Of a DNA stretch of 64,000 nt, positions 1 through 9,456 are shown in pieces. This DNA is from Streptosporangium canum. GTDB lineage: Bacteria > Actinomycetota > Actinomycetes > Streptosporangiales > Streptosporangiaceae. How positions within the stretch are numbered: the stretch's first letter is position 1; the number at the start of each line of letters is the position of its first letter. A program made the translations under genes and the position numbers. The stretch is taken from assembly GCF_900113865.1 (NCBI RefSeq), contig NZ_FOQY01000015.1, forward strand, positions 62,001-126,000. The letters are read 5' to 3'. Under the pieces are notes generated by a model. That model made no database searches and had not been told where the DNA came from. It was given only the letters and a program-made list of their open reading frames with translations.

Positions 1-342
1 ACAGTAGGGCGCGTGGTGCAGGAACACCTTCTTGCCCCTGGGGAGGCCGCGCGCGGCCTGGGTCAGCAGCCATGTTCCCCGGACGTCGACGAACGTGAGC
101 CCGGCGAGGTCGATGTGCATGTCGTCGCCCTGGGTGACCAGCCCGCCCAGCGCCTCTTCCCACAGCCTCCTGGTCGTGCGGTCGATGTCACCGCTGACCT
201 TCAGGCGGACCGGCGGGCCGGTCAGGTCGATGTGGAGGTCATGGGGGGACGGCCCGCGGACTCCGGATGTCGAGGAGCCGGGTCCGGCGGCCGGTGACGG
301 CCCGCGCGGTCTCACCTCTGGCCAGATCGTCACGGTGACCAT
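1..342 (-). CDS. STAS-domain protein (anti-sigma factor antagonist type), 3' end outside window
   Basis: Reading the minus strand leftward gives a coherent STAS domain: an opening strand rich in Leu/Ile (DLHIDLTGPP), the typical VSGDID turn, the helix preceding GDDMHIDLAGL, and the strand TFVDVRGTWLL where phosphorylatable antagonists carry Ser or Thr. Here that stretch reads VDVRG. STAS proteins bind RsbW-like anti-sigma kinases in partner-switching control of alternative sigma factors; an RsbW-like kinase is encoded at 38096. The frame runs off the window at base 1, so the C-terminus is missing. The start is uncertain: ATG at 342 is the best unambiguous one, but the frame stays open further upstream (GTG at 363 next to a GGAG). 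A low-complexity Pro/Gly-rich stretch separates the possible start from the domain. Confidence 0.7.
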   Translation of the reverse strand, partial: MVTVTIWPEVRPRGPSPAAGPGSSTSGVRGPSPHDLHIDLTGPPVRLKVSGDIDRTTRRLWEEALGGLVTQGDDMHIDLAGLTFVDVRGTWLLTQAARGLPRGKKVFLHHAPYC

Positions 343-482
343 CCTGAAGTCGACGATGGACACCTCCAACGTACCTGTTGTCGCCTTTAACAGCGAAAAG
401 GATGCGCTCAACCGCACGCCACGGCCCGCGGGATGAAGGATAAGTCTGAGCCGGATGCACTTTATGCAGGAAAATGACCCTC

Positions 483-1457
483 ATGCGTATTCTGATCATC
501 GGTGGAACCCGGTTCGTCGGCCGGCACATCACCGAGGCCGCGATGGCGGCCGGACACGAGGTCTCCCTGCTGCACCGGGGGCAGACCGGGCCGGAGCTGT
601 TCCCCGAGGCGGAGCACCTGCGGGCCGACCGGAACGAGGACCTGTCCATCCTGCGTGACCGGCGGTGGGACGCGACGATCGACGCCAGCGCCTACCTTCC
701 GTCGCAGATCGCCTCCCTGGCCGAGGTGCTCTCCACGGACCAGTACGTCTTCGTCTCCACCACGGCGGTCTACGCCGACCCGCCCGCGCCGGGCTTCACC
801 GAGGACTCGCCGCTGGCCGAGCCCGACGGCCCGGTCGAGGAGACGGTCACCGCCGAGACCTACGGGCCGCTGAAGGTGCTCTGCGAGCGCGCCGCGCTCG
901 ACCGCTTCGGGCCGGGGACGCTGGTCGTACGGCCGACCTACGTGATCGGCCCGCACGACTACACGGGCCGCTTCACCTACTGGGTCAACCGGATCGCACG
1001 CGGCGGCGAGGTCCTGGCCCCGGGCGACCCGTCGGTCCCGATCCAGGTGATCGACGGACGTGACATGGGCGCCTGGATCGTCGCCATGGTCGAGAAGACG
1101 GACTCGGGGACCTTCCACGCGGTCAGCCCGCCCCCGCCGTTCTCCTTCGGCGACATGCTGGAGACGATCGTGGCCGAGGTCGGGCCACCGGGGACCACGC
1201 TGACCTGGGTCGGGCAGGAGTTCCTGCGCGCCGAGGGGGAGGACGGGCGGTCGCTGCCGCTCTGGCAGCAGGGCGGCGGAGCGGCCAACACCGCGGACCC
1301 GGCCGCCGCGACCGCGGCCGGACTCGCCCCGCGCCCCCTCCGCCGGTCGGTGCGCGAGATCCGCGAGTCCGAGGCCTCGTTCACCACGGCCACGACGATC
1401 AGCCCGGACCGGGAGGCCGAGCTTCTGGCCAGGTGGCACTCCCGTCAGCAGGGGTGA
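483..1457 (+). CDS. NAD-dependent epimerase/dehydratase family protein
   Basis: An extended short-chain dehydrogenase/reductase of about 324 residues. The N-terminus has the Rossmann dinucleotide motif GGTRFVG directly after a hydrophobic strand (MRILII), an acidic DASAY stretch where the catalytic Ser/Thr strand follows (VFVSTTAVY), and a YGPLK sequence matching the YxxxK catalytic pair. Family members act on nucleotide sugars or similar substrates in the cytoplasm; the substrate cannot be read from sequence. I prefer ATG 483 because AGGAAA lies 9 bases before it; ATG 474 (MTLMRIL) is too close to that site. It stands alone, convergent with the sigma-factor gene at 1547. The C-terminal third is atypical for sugar epimerases and resembles the isoflavone-reductase-like or mRNA-binding SDR branch, so only the family call is firm. 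Confidence 0.85.
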   Translation: MRILIIGGTRFVGRHITEAAMAAGHEVSLLHRGQTGPELFPEAEHLRADRNEDLSILRDRRWDATIDASAYLPSQIASLAEVLSTDQYVFVSTTAVYADPPAPGFTEDSPLAEPDGPVEETVTAETYGPLKVLCERAALDRFGPGTLVVRPTYVIGPHDYTGRFTYWVNRIARGGEVLAPGDPSVPIQVIDGRDMGAWIVAMVEKTDSGTFHAVSPPPPFSFGDMLETIVAEVGPPGTTLTWVGQEFLRAEGEDGRSLPLWQQGGGAANTADPAAATAAGLAPRPLRRSVREIRESEASFTTATTISPDREAELLARWHSRQQG

Positions 1458-1546
1458 CCGCTCACCCGCCGCTCCGGCCGCGCCCGGCCCCGCCGGGGTG
1501 ACCGGTCCTCGACGCGCCCGGAGACCTGGCCGCGGCCGACGGCGGG

Positions 1547-3139
1547 TCAGCCGTCCACGAGGGTGACGCGCTGATCGGCCGAGCCGGTGTAGGGGCCGTA
1601 GAGGATGAACGCCGTCGGCGGACGCTTGCCGGCGAACTCCTTGCCGATGGACAGCGCCTTGCCGGAAGGGACGCTCACCAGCCGGCGCACACCGTCGCTG
1701 AAAGCCGGGCGGTGCCAGCGCTGTGCCAGGACGGAGGCGCAGGGCTTGAGCCGGACCGCGAGCATGCCGCCGCCGTTGAAGGCGACGGTGTCATATCGCT
1801 CGCCGGCGGCCAGGCATCGGCCGCTGACGACGTTGACGAGCTGGAACCGCTGGGCGCCGCCCCGCGTACGCCAGGCCGTACGCGGGTCGGCGCACGGCAG
1901 CGCCGCCACCAGCCCGCCCGCCGCGCCGACACATCGGCCCGCGTGGGCGATCCGGGTGCCCGGCTGGGAAGTGGGCTTGCGGGGGGACGGCGACGCGGGT
2001 CCCGGCGTCGTCACGCGGATGGCCGGGGTCGCCTCGCGGGCGGGCGTGCGGACCCTCACGCGGGTGGGCTTCGGGGTGGGCTTCGGGGTGGGTGACGCGC
2101 TCGGCGCGGGAGCGGCGACCCGCGTGGGCGGGGAGGGTGCCGGGTCCCGTGACAGGCTGAACACGGCCACGGCCACGACGACGGCGATGATCGCCGCCGC
2201 TCCCGACAGCGGGATCGCCCAGCCCGGCGTCGCGGCCCCCTTCGACGCGGCGGCCGACTTCCCGGCCCCTTTCGACGCGACGGCCGACTTCCCGACCCCT
2301 TTCGACGCGACGGCCGACTTCCCGGCTCCCGTCCCCGTCCCGGCTGGCGTCCCGGCCCCCGCCGTGCCCGGCGTCCCGGCTCCCGCCGCGCTCCACTTCC
2401 CCGCTCCCAGGGCGGACGGGAACAGTGCGATCGGCAGCGCCGCGCGGAGTGTGGCGTTGAGGTCGAGCAGCTCCGTGTGCGCCCGGGCACAGCTCGCGCA
2501 GGATTCCAGGTGCGCGCGCAGCGCCCGCGGAAGGCGTCCGCTTCTCTTGCGCACGATCGCCGCCAGTGACTCGGCGTACTCCTGGCAGCGGGGTGACGCG
2601 CTGGATACGTGCGCGGCCAGGTACGCCTTGCGCAGCCCCTCGCGGGCGCGGAAGGCCAGCACGCCGACGTTGCCGGGAGTGATGCCGAGGATCTTCGCGA
2701 CCCGCTCGGGCTCCTCGTCCTCGATCAGGGTGTGCCAGAGCACGGTCTGCCAGCGTGGCGGCAGCGAGCGGTAGGCGCGGGTCACGAGATCGTCCGGTGG
2801 CTCCGGCGCGGCCGTCGTGAGATCGTCCTCGCGGAACTCGTCGGTCAGGACGGACCGCCGATCGGAGCGCGCCCACTCCGCCGCCGTGTTGCGGACCACC
2901 GCGTACAGATAGGGACGCCAGTCGCCGGTCGGACCGGCCAGGCCGTTCCGGACGGTGCGCAGGGTCCGCGCGAACGCCTCACTCGCCAGGTCCTCGGCGG
3001 TGTGCGGGTCCTGGCACAGGCGGCGGGCGAAAGCGATGACGGCCGGGTGGTGCCGCTCGTACAACTCGGAGACGGCACGGTCGTCCCCGGCCCTGACCAG
3101 TCGGGTCAGGGCCGGATCCGCGCTTTCCGGTTCGATCAC
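1547..3139 (-). CDS. ECF sigma factor fused to zinc finger, transmembrane helix and extracellular trefoil-like domain
   Basis: A 530-residue multidomain regulator. Residues about 20-65 form sigma region 2 (ELYERHHPAVIAFARRLC, then a TAEDLASEAFART helix); about 128-181 is sigma region 4 (LPPRWQTVLWHTL, HTH around AKILGITPGNVG). Residues about 190-235 are a zf-HC2-like anti-sigma zinc finger with HLESCASC. Next come a Gly/Thr-rich linker and three near-identical GKSAVASKG repeats, a single hydrophobic helix near 305-328, a Pro/Thr-rich stalk, and a C-terminal domain with spaced Cys residues and QRF/QRW motifs typical of ricin-type beta-trefoils. The predicted topology is sigma inside, lectin-like domain outside. 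Sigma factors with long C-terminal extensions are known in actinobacteria (some ECF groups such as ECF52 combine zinc finger, membrane and sugar-binding parts). The GTG start directly follows the TAA of the upstream protease gene, so the two are co-transcribed. Confidence 0.85.
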   Translation of the reverse strand: MIEPESADPALTRLVRAGDDRAVSELYERHHPAVIAFARRLCQDPHTAEDLASEAFARTLRTVRNGLAGPTGDWRPYLYAVVRNTAAEWARSDRRSVLTDEFREDDLTTAAPEPPDDLVTRAYRSLPPRWQTVLWHTLIEDEEPERVAKILGITPGNVGVLAFRAREGLRKAYLAAHVSSASPRCQEYAESLAAIVRKRSGRLPRALRAHLESCASCARAHTELLDLNATLRAALPIALFPSALGAGKWSAAGAGTPGTAGAGTPAGTGTGAGKSAVASKGVGKSAVASKGAGKSAAASKGAATPGWAIPLSGAAAIIAVVVAVAVFSLSRDPAPSPPTRVAAPAPSASPTPKPTPKPTRVRVRTPAREATPAIRVTTPGPASPSPRKPTSQPGTRIAHAGRCVGAAGGLVAALPCADPRTAWRTRGGAQRFQLVNVVSGRCLAAGERYDTVAFNGGGMLAVRLKPCASVLAQRWHRPAFSDGVRRLVSVPSGKALSIGKEFAGKRPPTAFILYGPYTGSADQRVTLVDG

Positions 3140-4864
3140 TTACTTGATTATAAATTTGACGGAATTCTTCTGATAAGCGGCCTTTGCGTAGATGCTGGCG
3201 GGCTTGGCGGTGACGGCGACGAGCCGGGTGGCCTTCGTGGTCGCGCTCTTCAGCGTGACCGAGCCGCCGGCCTTCTCAAGCAGCCAGCGCTGCCCCTTAC
3301 TGGCCGTGCCGCACCTGGTCAGGACGACCGAGCGCTTGCCGCCGCTGACCTTGCCGAGCGCCATGCAGCGGTTCTGGTGGCGCACCTGCACGTGCTTGCC
3401 GACCGTCACGACGTTCCACGTGGTGCCGCAGGCGCCGAGGCGCACCCTGGTGCCGGACGCGGTCAGGCAGGTGCCGTACGCGCTCTTGAACCGGACGTTC
3501 CGGCCCTGCGCGGGAGTCTTGGCGGGGTCGGGGTCGAGCGACCCGATCGGGTCCGGCGTGACGGCCGGCTCCGGGACAGAGGTCGGCGTCGTGGTCGGCC
3601 CGGCGGTCGGCTGCGCGGTCGGCTGCGTGGTCGGCTGCGACGTGGCCGTCGGGGCCGGGGTGCTCGGCTGGGTGGGCGAGGCGGCCAGGCCGCCCAGCAG
3701 TTCGGCCACGAACTCCCCCTTGCCCTCGCGCACCACCGCTCCGCCGTCCCGGTTGTCCTTGACGGCCAGCTTCCCGCCGGCGCGGCCGGCGAAGTTGGTC
3801 CTGTCCTGGCCGGCCTGCGGCAGCCACTGCTGCGACTTGTCCTGCTTCGCGCACGGGCCGGTCACGACGGTGTCCGCCATGGTGAGGCAGCGGCCGTTCG
3901 CCGCGTTGCGGATGGTGAGGTACCCGTCGTCGTCGATGCCGCGCTGCCACGTCTGCGCGGAGCCGCCCGTGCACGCGCGCTGCACGACCTGCGCCGCGCT
4001 CGCGTCGAGGCATCTGCCGCCGTCCACCACCTTGATGCGGAACTGCCACACCGGACTCGGCTGGTCCTGGATCAGGTACGGGCTGAACGCGACGTTCCTG
4101 ATCCTCTCCAGCTCCGGCTGCCGTACCGGCGTCGGCTCGAAGTAGCGGAACTCGTCGATCCGGCACGAGTCAAGGTGGTAGTTGGCCGCCAGATCGCTCG
4201 TGCACTCCTTCCGGGTGCCCATGTTCCGGCAGACCGGGTCGTTGCCGTTCACGCCGCCCCCGTCGCAGTGCGAGAGCCCGAAGCTGTGGATCAGCTCGTG
4301 GGTGAGCCCGGCCTCGCTCCAGCACCAGCGCGGGAGGATGACGTTGCCGGTGCTCAGGCCGGCGTTGGCGCCGCCGCCCGTGCAGGAATCCGTGATCTCG
4401 TTGTCCCTGACGAAATACAGTGGCTTGACCCGGTTGGTCTGCCAGAGCGTACGCACCAGGGCCGGCTGGGAGGCGAGGTTCTCCGCCATCGCCTTGCCCA
4501 TCTCCGCCCGGTTGCGCCCCTTGGCGAACGGCAGCTTCGCCACCACCGGACGGCAGTCACCGTCCTGCACGACCCGGAGCCGCCGGGAGACCCCGAACCG
4601 CTCCGCACTCGAATCGACCGTCTGGTCGGTCTCCCAGACGGTGTTCAGCAGGGCGGCGCTGTCGGCCTCCCAGGCGTCCTGCCCGGGCTGGTGGACGTAG
4701 ATCGGCAGCACCCACCCCTTGTCCTTGGCATCCACCCCGTCGCAGGCGAACCCCGACCGGGCCGCCGGAGCCGCCGCCACGGCGGGCGACGGCACGGCCA
4801 GGACCACCCCGCACATCGACAGCAGCAACGGCAGCAGCGCGAGGGTAGATCTCATCGTGCTCAA
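3140..4864 (-). CDS. Secreted metzincin-type zinc metalloprotease with ricin-type lectin domains
   Basis: A 574-residue exported protein. Residues 1-31 form a signal peptide (MRST, hydrophobic LALLPLLLSMCGVVLA, then PAVAAAP). The catalytic part contains HELIHSFGLSH (H189, E190, H193, H199), which fits the metzincin consensus HExxHxxGxxH, and several paired cysteines. A first trefoil-like segment follows (GGRCLDASA, SAQTW, SQQWL motifs), then a Thr/Pro repeat linker (PTATSQPTTQPTAQPT) and a second lectin-like domain (YGTCLTASG, NRCMALG, GQRWL). The TTG at 4864 is chosen because GGAG sits 6 bases upstream; ATG 4855 lacks such spacing. The gene abuts the sigma-lectin gene at 3139 with no gap. 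A simple reading is that the enzyme is deployed on glycans or peptidoglycan-like polymers and is regulated with its partner; the substrate is unknown. Confidence 0.85.
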   Translation of the reverse strand: MSTMRSTLALLPLLLSMCGVVLAVPSPAVAAAPAARSGFACDGVDAKDKGWVLPIYVHQPGQDAWEADSAALLNTVWETDQTVDSSAERFGVSRRLRVVQDGDCRPVVAKLPFAKGRNRAEMGKAMAENLASQPALVRTLWQTNRVKPLYFVRDNEITDSCTGGGANAGLSTGNVILPRWCWSEAGLTHELIHSFGLSHCDGGGVNGNDPVCRNMGTRKECTSDLAANYHLDSCRIDEFRYFEPTPVRQPELERIRNVAFSPYLIQDQPSPVWQFRIKVVDGGRCLDASAAQVVQRACTGGSAQTWQRGIDDDGYLTIRNAANGRCLTMADTVVTGPCAKQDKSQQWLPQAGQDRTNFAGRAGGKLAVKDNRDGGAVVREGKGEFVAELLGGLAASPTQPSTPAPTATSQPTTQPTAQPTAGPTTTPTSVPEPAVTPDPIGSLDPDPAKTPAQGRNVRFKSAYGTCLTASGTRVRLGACGTTWNVVTVGKHVQVRHQNRCMALGKVSGGKRSVVLTRCGTASKGQRWLLEKAGGSVTLKSATTKATRLVAVTAKPASIYAKAAYQKNSVKFIIK

Positions 4865-5051
4865 TCCAAGCTCCTTTCACTCACTGAGGAAGGAGTCCAC
4901 CCACTCGCCCGGATTACGCGACTTCAGTAATTTCTTTTGGACTTGCCATGGTTGCGACCACGGACGCCGCACAGGCGTGCCGCAGGCCGTACGGCGTGCG
5001 ACCAAAGGCCCGTACGGCGGTCGGCCGAAGGCCCGTACGGCGGGCAATTAA
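4865..5051. other. Intergenic region between divergent protease and TetR genes, with short repeats
   Basis: From 4983 to 5044 a short unit resembling AGGCCCGTACGGCG occurs about three times with small changes. It lies between the protease start on the minus strand and the TetR operator. The protease ribosome-binding site (AAGGAG) is at the left end. I cannot identify a convincing sigma promoter for either side. Confidence 0.5.
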
Positions 5052-5072
5052 ATGAGTGAGCAACTCACTCAT
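5052..5072. promoter_or_regulatory. Perfect palindromic operator, probably the TetR autoregulatory site
   Basis: Arms ATGAGTGAG and CTCACTCAT are exact reverse complements separated by CAA. The site lies at the very beginning of the TetR reading frame, which is the usual place for a TetR self-operator. It implies that the ATG inside the palindrome is not the translation start. A possible -10 element (TACTAG, 5078-5083) follows directly, so a bound dimer would cover the promoter. Confidence 0.75.
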
Positions 5073-5084
5073 TCCTGTACTAGG

Positions 5085-5723
5085 GTGTCCCGGGTGATCT
5101 TGGCTTCCCAGCGCGCAGCCCCCCTCCCACCGGACGAACGGCGTGCCGCGCTCATCGAATCAACCCTGTCGCTGGTGCTCGCCCACGGCCCCGACGTGAG
5201 CACCCGGCAGATCGCGCAGGCGGCCGGCGTGGCCGAAGGGACGATCTTCCGGGTCTTCGCCACCAAGGACGAGCTCGTGGACGCGGCCGTGGCCAGCGCC
5301 TTCGACCTCTCCCCGCTCCTGCGGAACCTGGCGGCCATCGACCGCGCCGCTCCCCTGCCGGTCCGGCTCGTCGCGGCGGTCGAGTGCCTGCAGCAGCGTA
5401 CGGCACGCGTCTTCCGGCTGATGGACACGCTGGGATGCCACGGAGTCGCCAAGACGGCCCGCGACCGATCCGATCAGAGCGTTCTCATCGGGCAGGCGCT
5501 CGTCGACCTGATCGGCCCCGCAGCCGATCAGCTGCGGTGCGAGCCGCCCGAGGCCGCGCGACGGCTGCAGCTGCTGACCGTCGCGTTCAGCCACCCCCGG
5601 TTCGTCGGGGACGATCCGCTGCCGCCCGTGGAGATCGTCGCCACGCTGCTGGACGGCATCCGCCTGCACCCCGGGCACGACGCGCTCCACCCGGACTCCA
5701 CGAACAGGGAACACCCATGCTGA
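5085..5723 (+). CDS. TetR-family transcriptional regulator of the adjacent ABC exporter
   Basis: A 212-residue TetR regulator. The N-terminal DNA-binding domain is clear: ALIESTLSLV helix, then the HTH STRQIAQAAGVAEGTIFRVF with the family's typical tail KDELVDAAV. The C-terminal part is a divergent helical ligand domain. The frame opens at ATG 5052, but this ATG lies in a perfect palindrome, so I choose GTG 5085 (GTG 5094 is also possible, perhaps leaderless from the TACTAG element). The stop codon overlaps the start of the ABC gene at 5717 by 7 bases, so the regulator and the exporter form one operon. The expected role is repression of its own operon until an exported compound binds. Confidence 0.88.
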   Translation: MSRVILASQRAAPLPPDERRAALIESTLSLVLAHGPDVSTRQIAQAAGVAEGTIFRVFATKDELVDAAVASAFDLSPLLRNLAAIDRAAPLPVRLVAAVECLQQRTARVFRLMDTLGCHGVAKTARDRSDQSVLIGQALVDLIGPAADQLRCEPPEAARRLQLLTVAFSHPRFVGDDPLPPVEIVATLLDGIRLHPGHDALHPDSTNREHPC

Positions 5724-7450
5724 GCCGGCTGCTCCGCACCTACCTGCGGCCCTACTCGTCGACGCTGACCGCCGTGGTGGTGCTGCAGCTGATCGGCACC
5801 ATAGCCTCGCTGTACCTGCCCAGCCTGAACGCCGACATCATCGACCGGGGCGTCGCCACCGGCGACACCGGCTACATCCTGTCCGCCGGAGGCTGGATGC
5901 TGGCCGTTTCCCTCGTGCAGATCGCCTGCTCGATCGCGGCGGTCTACTACGGCTCCCGCGCGGCGATGGGATTCGGGCGCGACGTCCGCTCGGCCGTCTT
6001 CCACCGGGTGGGCGGGTTCTCCGCCCGGGAGGTCGCCCAGTTCGGCGCGCCCTCGCTGATCACCCGCAGCACCAACGACGTGCAGCAGGTGCAGATGCTC
6101 GTGGTGATGACCTGCACGATGCTGGTCGCCGCGCCGATCATGGGCGTCGGCGGCATCGTCATGGCGTTGCGGCAGGACCTCGGCCTGTCCTGGCTCATGC
6201 TGGTCTGCGTCCCGGCGCTGCTGGTGTCGATCGGCCTGATCGTCTCGCGCATGGTCCCCCAGTTCCGGGCGATGCAGGACCGCATCGACGCGGTCAACCA
6301 GGTGCTGCGCGAGCAGCTCACCGGTATCCGGGTCGTCCGCGCCTTCGTCCGGGAGGGCGAGGAGACCCGCCGGTTCGCCGCGGCGAACGACGCGCTGACC
6401 GGGACCGCGCTGCGCGTCGGGCGGCTGACCGCGCTCATCTTCCCCGTCGTGATGCTGATCCTCAACGCCTCCAGCGTCGCCGTGCTGTGGTTCGGCGCGA
6501 GCCGCGTGGACAGCGGCGAGATGCAGGTCGGCGCCCTCACCGCGTTCCTCATGTATCTGATGCAGATCCTCACCTCGATGATGATGGCCACCTTCATCTC
6601 GATGATGATCCCGCGAGCCGCGGTCTGCGCCGAGCGCATCATCGAGGTGCTGGACACCGAGTCGTCGGTGCGCCCGCCCCAGGACCCCGTACGGCAGGTG
6701 CACGGCCGCGCCGAGCTGGAGCTGCGTGACGTCGAGTTCCGCTACCCGGGCGCGGCGGCACCGGTGCTGTCCGGCATCTCCTTCCGCGTCACCGCCGGGC
6801 AGACCACCGCCGTCATCGGCAGCACCGGGGCGGGCAAGACGACACTGGTCTCCCTGGTGCCCAGGCTGTTCGACGCCACCTCCGGCACGGTGTCGGTCGA
6901 CGGCGTCGACGTCCGCGACCTCGATCCGCAGATGCTCTGGACCCGCATCGGCCTGGTGCCGCAGAAGCCGTACCTGTTCAGCGGCACCGTCGCGAGCAAC
7001 CTGCGTTACGGCAACCCGGACGCCAGTGACGAGGAGCTGTGGGAGGCGCTGGAGGTCGCCCAGGCCCGCGACTTCGTCGAGGCGATGCCCGAGGGTCTTG
7101 AGGCCCCCATCACGCAGGGCGGCACGAACGTGTCCGGCGGGCAGCGGCAGCGGCTCTCGATCGCCAGGGCGCTGGTCAGCAGACCCGAGATCTACCTGTT
7201 CGACGACTCGTTCTCGGCTCTCGACCTGACCACCGACGCCCGGCTCCGCGCCGCCCTGCGCCCGCACACCGCCCAGGCCGCCGTCGTCATCGTCGGCCAG
7301 CGGGTGTCCACCATCGCCGACGCCGACCAGATCATCGTCCTCGACGACGGAGTGATCGTCGGCATGGGAACCCATGACGAGCTGCTGGATTCCTGCCCGA
7401 CATACATCGAGATCGTCGAATCCCAACTGACCGCGGGGAGCGCAGCATGA
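5717..7450 (+). CDS. ABC exporter half-transporter, subunit 1 (degenerate ATP site)
   Basis: A 577-residue type IV ABC exporter half with six predicted membrane helices (about residues 1-320) and a nucleotide-binding domain. Walker A is GSTGAGKTT (about 367), the signature is VSGGQ (472-476), and Walker B is [11 protein letters not shown]. The catalytic glutamate position is Asp497 and the H-loop position is Gln528 (VGQRVSTI) instead of His. This is the pattern of the non-catalytic-site subunit of heterodimeric exporters such as TM287/288, BmrCD and LmrCD. The start ATG overlaps the TetR stop. The partner subunit follows with a 4-base overlap. Such pumps export drugs or lipids across the cytoplasmic membrane; the substrate here is unknown. 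Confidence 0.93.
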   Translation: MLSRLLRTYLRPYSSTLTAVVVLQLIGTIASLYLPSLNADIIDRGVATGDTGYILSAGGWMLAVSLVQIACSIAAVYYGSRAAMGFGRDVRSAVFHRVGGFSAREVAQFGAPSLITRSTNDVQQVQMLVVMTCTMLVAAPIMGVGGIVMALRQDLGLSWLMLVCVPALLVSIGLIVSRMVPQFRAMQDRIDAVNQVLREQLTGIRVVRAFVREGEETRRFAAANDALTGTALRVGRLTALIFPVVMLILNASSVAVLWFGASRVDSGEMQVGALTAFLMYLMQILTSMMMATFISMMIPRAAVCAERIIEVLDTESSVRPPQDPVRQVHGRAELELRDVEFRYPGAAAPVLSGISFRVTAGQTTAVIGSTGAGKTTLVSLVPRLFDATSGTVSVDGVDVRDLDPQMLWTRIGLVPQKPYLFSGTVASNLRYGNPDASDEELWEALEVAQARDFVEAMPEGLEAPITQGGTNVSGGQRQRLSIARALVSRPEIYLFDDSFSALDLTTDARLRAALRPHTAQAAVVIVGQRVSTIADADQIIVLDDGVIVGMGTHDELLDSCPTYIEIVESQLTAGSAA

Positions 7451-9456
7451 GCGACAGGCCCGTGACGACCACACGACCGCCGGCGGGCGGCGGAGGCTTC
7501 GGCCGAGGGCCCTTCGGGGGGGCCGGGATGCCCGCGGAGAAGTCGATGAACTTCGGGCCGTCCATGCGGCGGCTGATGGGACGGCTGAGCCCCGAACGCC
7601 CGAGAATCCTGGCCGTGATCGGCCTCGCCGTGACCAGTGTGGTGTTCGCCGTCGTGGGGCCGAAGATCCTCGGCCACGCGACGGACCTGATCTTCAGCGG
7701 TGTGATCGGCCACCGGCTTCCCGCCGGGACGACCACGGAGCAGGCGGTCCAGGCCGCCCGCGCGTCGGGCGACGACAACTTCGCCGCCCTGCTCGCACGG
7801 ATGGACGTCGTGCCCGGTCGCGGGATCGACTTCGGCGCGCTGGGCACGGTCCTGGTGTGGGTCCTGGCGCTCTACGTCGCGGCCTCGGTCTTCAGCTGGT
7901 TGCAGGGATACCTGCTCAACGACGCCGTGCAGCGCAGCGTGTTCCGGCTGCGGGCGGACGTCGAGGACAAGCTGAACCGGCTCCCCCTGAAGTTCTTCGA
8001 CGGCCAGCCGCGCGGCGAGCTGCTCAGCCGGGTCACCAACGACATCGACAACGTGTCCCAGACCCTGCAGCAGACGCTGAGCCAGCTGCTGACCTCGCTG
8101 CTGACCGTGATCGGCGTGCTGGCGATGATGTTCGTGATCTCGCCGCTGCTCGCGCTGATCGCCCTGGTGACCATCCCGCTGTCGATGGTCGTCACCGCGC
8201 AGATCGCGAAACGCTCGAAGAAGTTCTTCGTCGCGCAGTGGGCCAACACCGGCACCCTGAACGCCCACATCGAGGAGGCCTTCACCGGCCACGAGCTGGT
8301 GAAGGTGTTCGGGCGGCAGCCGGAGGTCGAGCAGGTGTTCCGGGACAGGAACGAGGAGCTGTTCAAGGCCAGCTTCGGCGCCCAGTTCGTCTCCGGGATC
8401 ATCATGCCGACGATGATGTTCATCGGGAACCTCAACTACGTCGTCATCGCCGTCGTCGGGGGTCTGCGGGTCGCCACCGGGTCGATGAGCCTGGGTGACG
8501 TCCAGGCGTTCATCCAGTACTCCCGGCAGTTCACCCAGCCCCTGACCCAGGTCGCCTCGATGGCCAACCTGCTGCAGTCGGGGGTGGCGTCGGCCGAGCG
8601 GGTCTTCGAGCTGCTGGACGCCGAGGACCAGTCCCCGGACCCCGCCGACCCGGTGCCGCCCACCTCACGGCGGGGCCGCGTCGAGTTCGAGCAGGTGTCC
8701 TTCCGCTACGTCCCGGAGCAGCCCCTCATCGAGGACCTGTCGCTGGTGGCCGAACCCGGGCACACCGTCGCGATCGTCGGCCCGACCGGCGCGGGGAAGA
8801 CGACCCTCGTCAACCTGATCATGCGCTTTTACGAGCTGGACGCCGGCCGGATCACCCTCGACGGCGTCGACATCACCGCGATGCGCCGCGAGGACCTGCG
8901 CTCGCACATCGGCATGGTGCTCCAGGACACCTGGCTGTTCGGCGGCACCATCCGCGAGAACATCGCCTACGGCAACCCCGGGGCCACCGAGGAGCAGATC
9001 CAGGCCGCCGCGCGGGCCACGTTCGTCGACCGGTTCGTCCGCACCCTGCCCGACGGCTACGACACCGTGATCGACGACGAGGGCAACAACGTCAGCGCCG
9101 GTGAGAAACAGCTGCTGACCATCGCCCGCGCCTTCCTCGCCGACCCGTCGCTGCTCATCCTCGACGAGGCCACCAGCTCGGTCGACACCCGGACCGAGGT
9201 CCTGGTCCAGCACGCGATGGCCGCCCTCCGCTCCGACCGCACCAGCTTCGTCATCGCCCACCGCCTGTCCACCATCCGCGACGCCGACCTCATCCTGGTG
9301 ATGGACGCGGGCCGCATCGTCGAGCAGGGCACCCACGACGAGCTGCTGGCCACTCAGGGCGCCTACCACCGGCTGTACTCCGCCCAGTTCAGCGGCGCCC
9401 TGGTCCCGGGTGACGGCGAGATGAGCGGAGAGGAGGTGACGGGGGTGAGGGGGTAG
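7447..9456 (+). CDS. ABC exporter half-transporter, subunit 2 (catalytic Walker B, degenerate signature)
   Basis: A 669-residue partner of the preceding subunit, starting in an ATGA overlap. A Gly/Phe-rich cytoplasmic N-terminus (residues 1-35) precedes six membrane helices. It has an enlarged first periplasmic-side loop (about residues 85-130) compared with subunit 1. The nucleotide-binding domain has Walker [10 protein letters not shown] (about 445), an intact Walker [11 protein letters not shown] with Glu574, and H-loop His605 (IAHRLSTI). Its signature is VSAGE (549-553) rather than LSGGQ. Combined with subunit 1 this gives one complete ATP site and one degenerate site, the hallmark of asymmetric heterodimeric exporters. 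A short Glu/Gly tail closes the protein. Confidence 0.93.
   Translation: MSDRPVTTTRPPAGGGGFGRGPFGGAGMPAEKSMNFGPSMRRLMGRLSPERPRILAVIGLAVTSVVFAVVGPKILGHATDLIFSGVIGHRLPAGTTTEQAVQAARASGDDNFAALLARMDVVPGRGIDFGALGTVLVWVLALYVAASVFSWLQGYLLNDAVQRSVFRLRADVEDKLNRLPLKFFDGQPRGELLSRVTNDIDNVSQTLQQTLSQLLTSLLTVIGVLAMMFVISPLLALIALVTIPLSMVVTAQIAKRSKKFFVAQWANTGTLNAHIEEAFTGHELVKVFGRQPEVEQVFRDRNEELFKASFGAQFVSGIIMPTMMFIGNLNYVVIAVVGGLRVATGSMSLGDVQAFIQYSRQFTQPLTQVASMANLLQSGVASAERVFELLDAEDQSPDPADPVPPTSRRGRVEFEQVSFRYVPEQPLIEDLSLVAEPGHTVAIVGPTGAGKTTLVNLIMRFYELDAGRITLDGVDITAMRREDLRSHIGMVLQDTWLFGGTIRENIAYGNPGATEEQIQAAARATFVDRFVRTLPDGYDTVIDDEGNNVSAGEKQLLTIARAFLADPSLLILDEATSSVDTRTEVLVQHAMAALRSDRTSFVIAHRLSTIRDADLILVMDAGRIVEQGTHDELLATQGAYHRLYSAQFSGALVPGDGEMSGEEVTGVRG

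Noticed and set aside
2609-4930. A 773-codon open frame on the plus strand opposite the sigma-fusion and protease genes
   Set aside because: It is the antisense shadow of two well-supported minus-strand genes; its translation is Arg/Ala/Gly-rich with no domain.
5528-7474. A 648-codon minus-strand frame opposite the ABC exporter
   Set aside because: Reverse shadow of a high-confidence transporter; low-complexity Arg/Asp/Gly/His translation.
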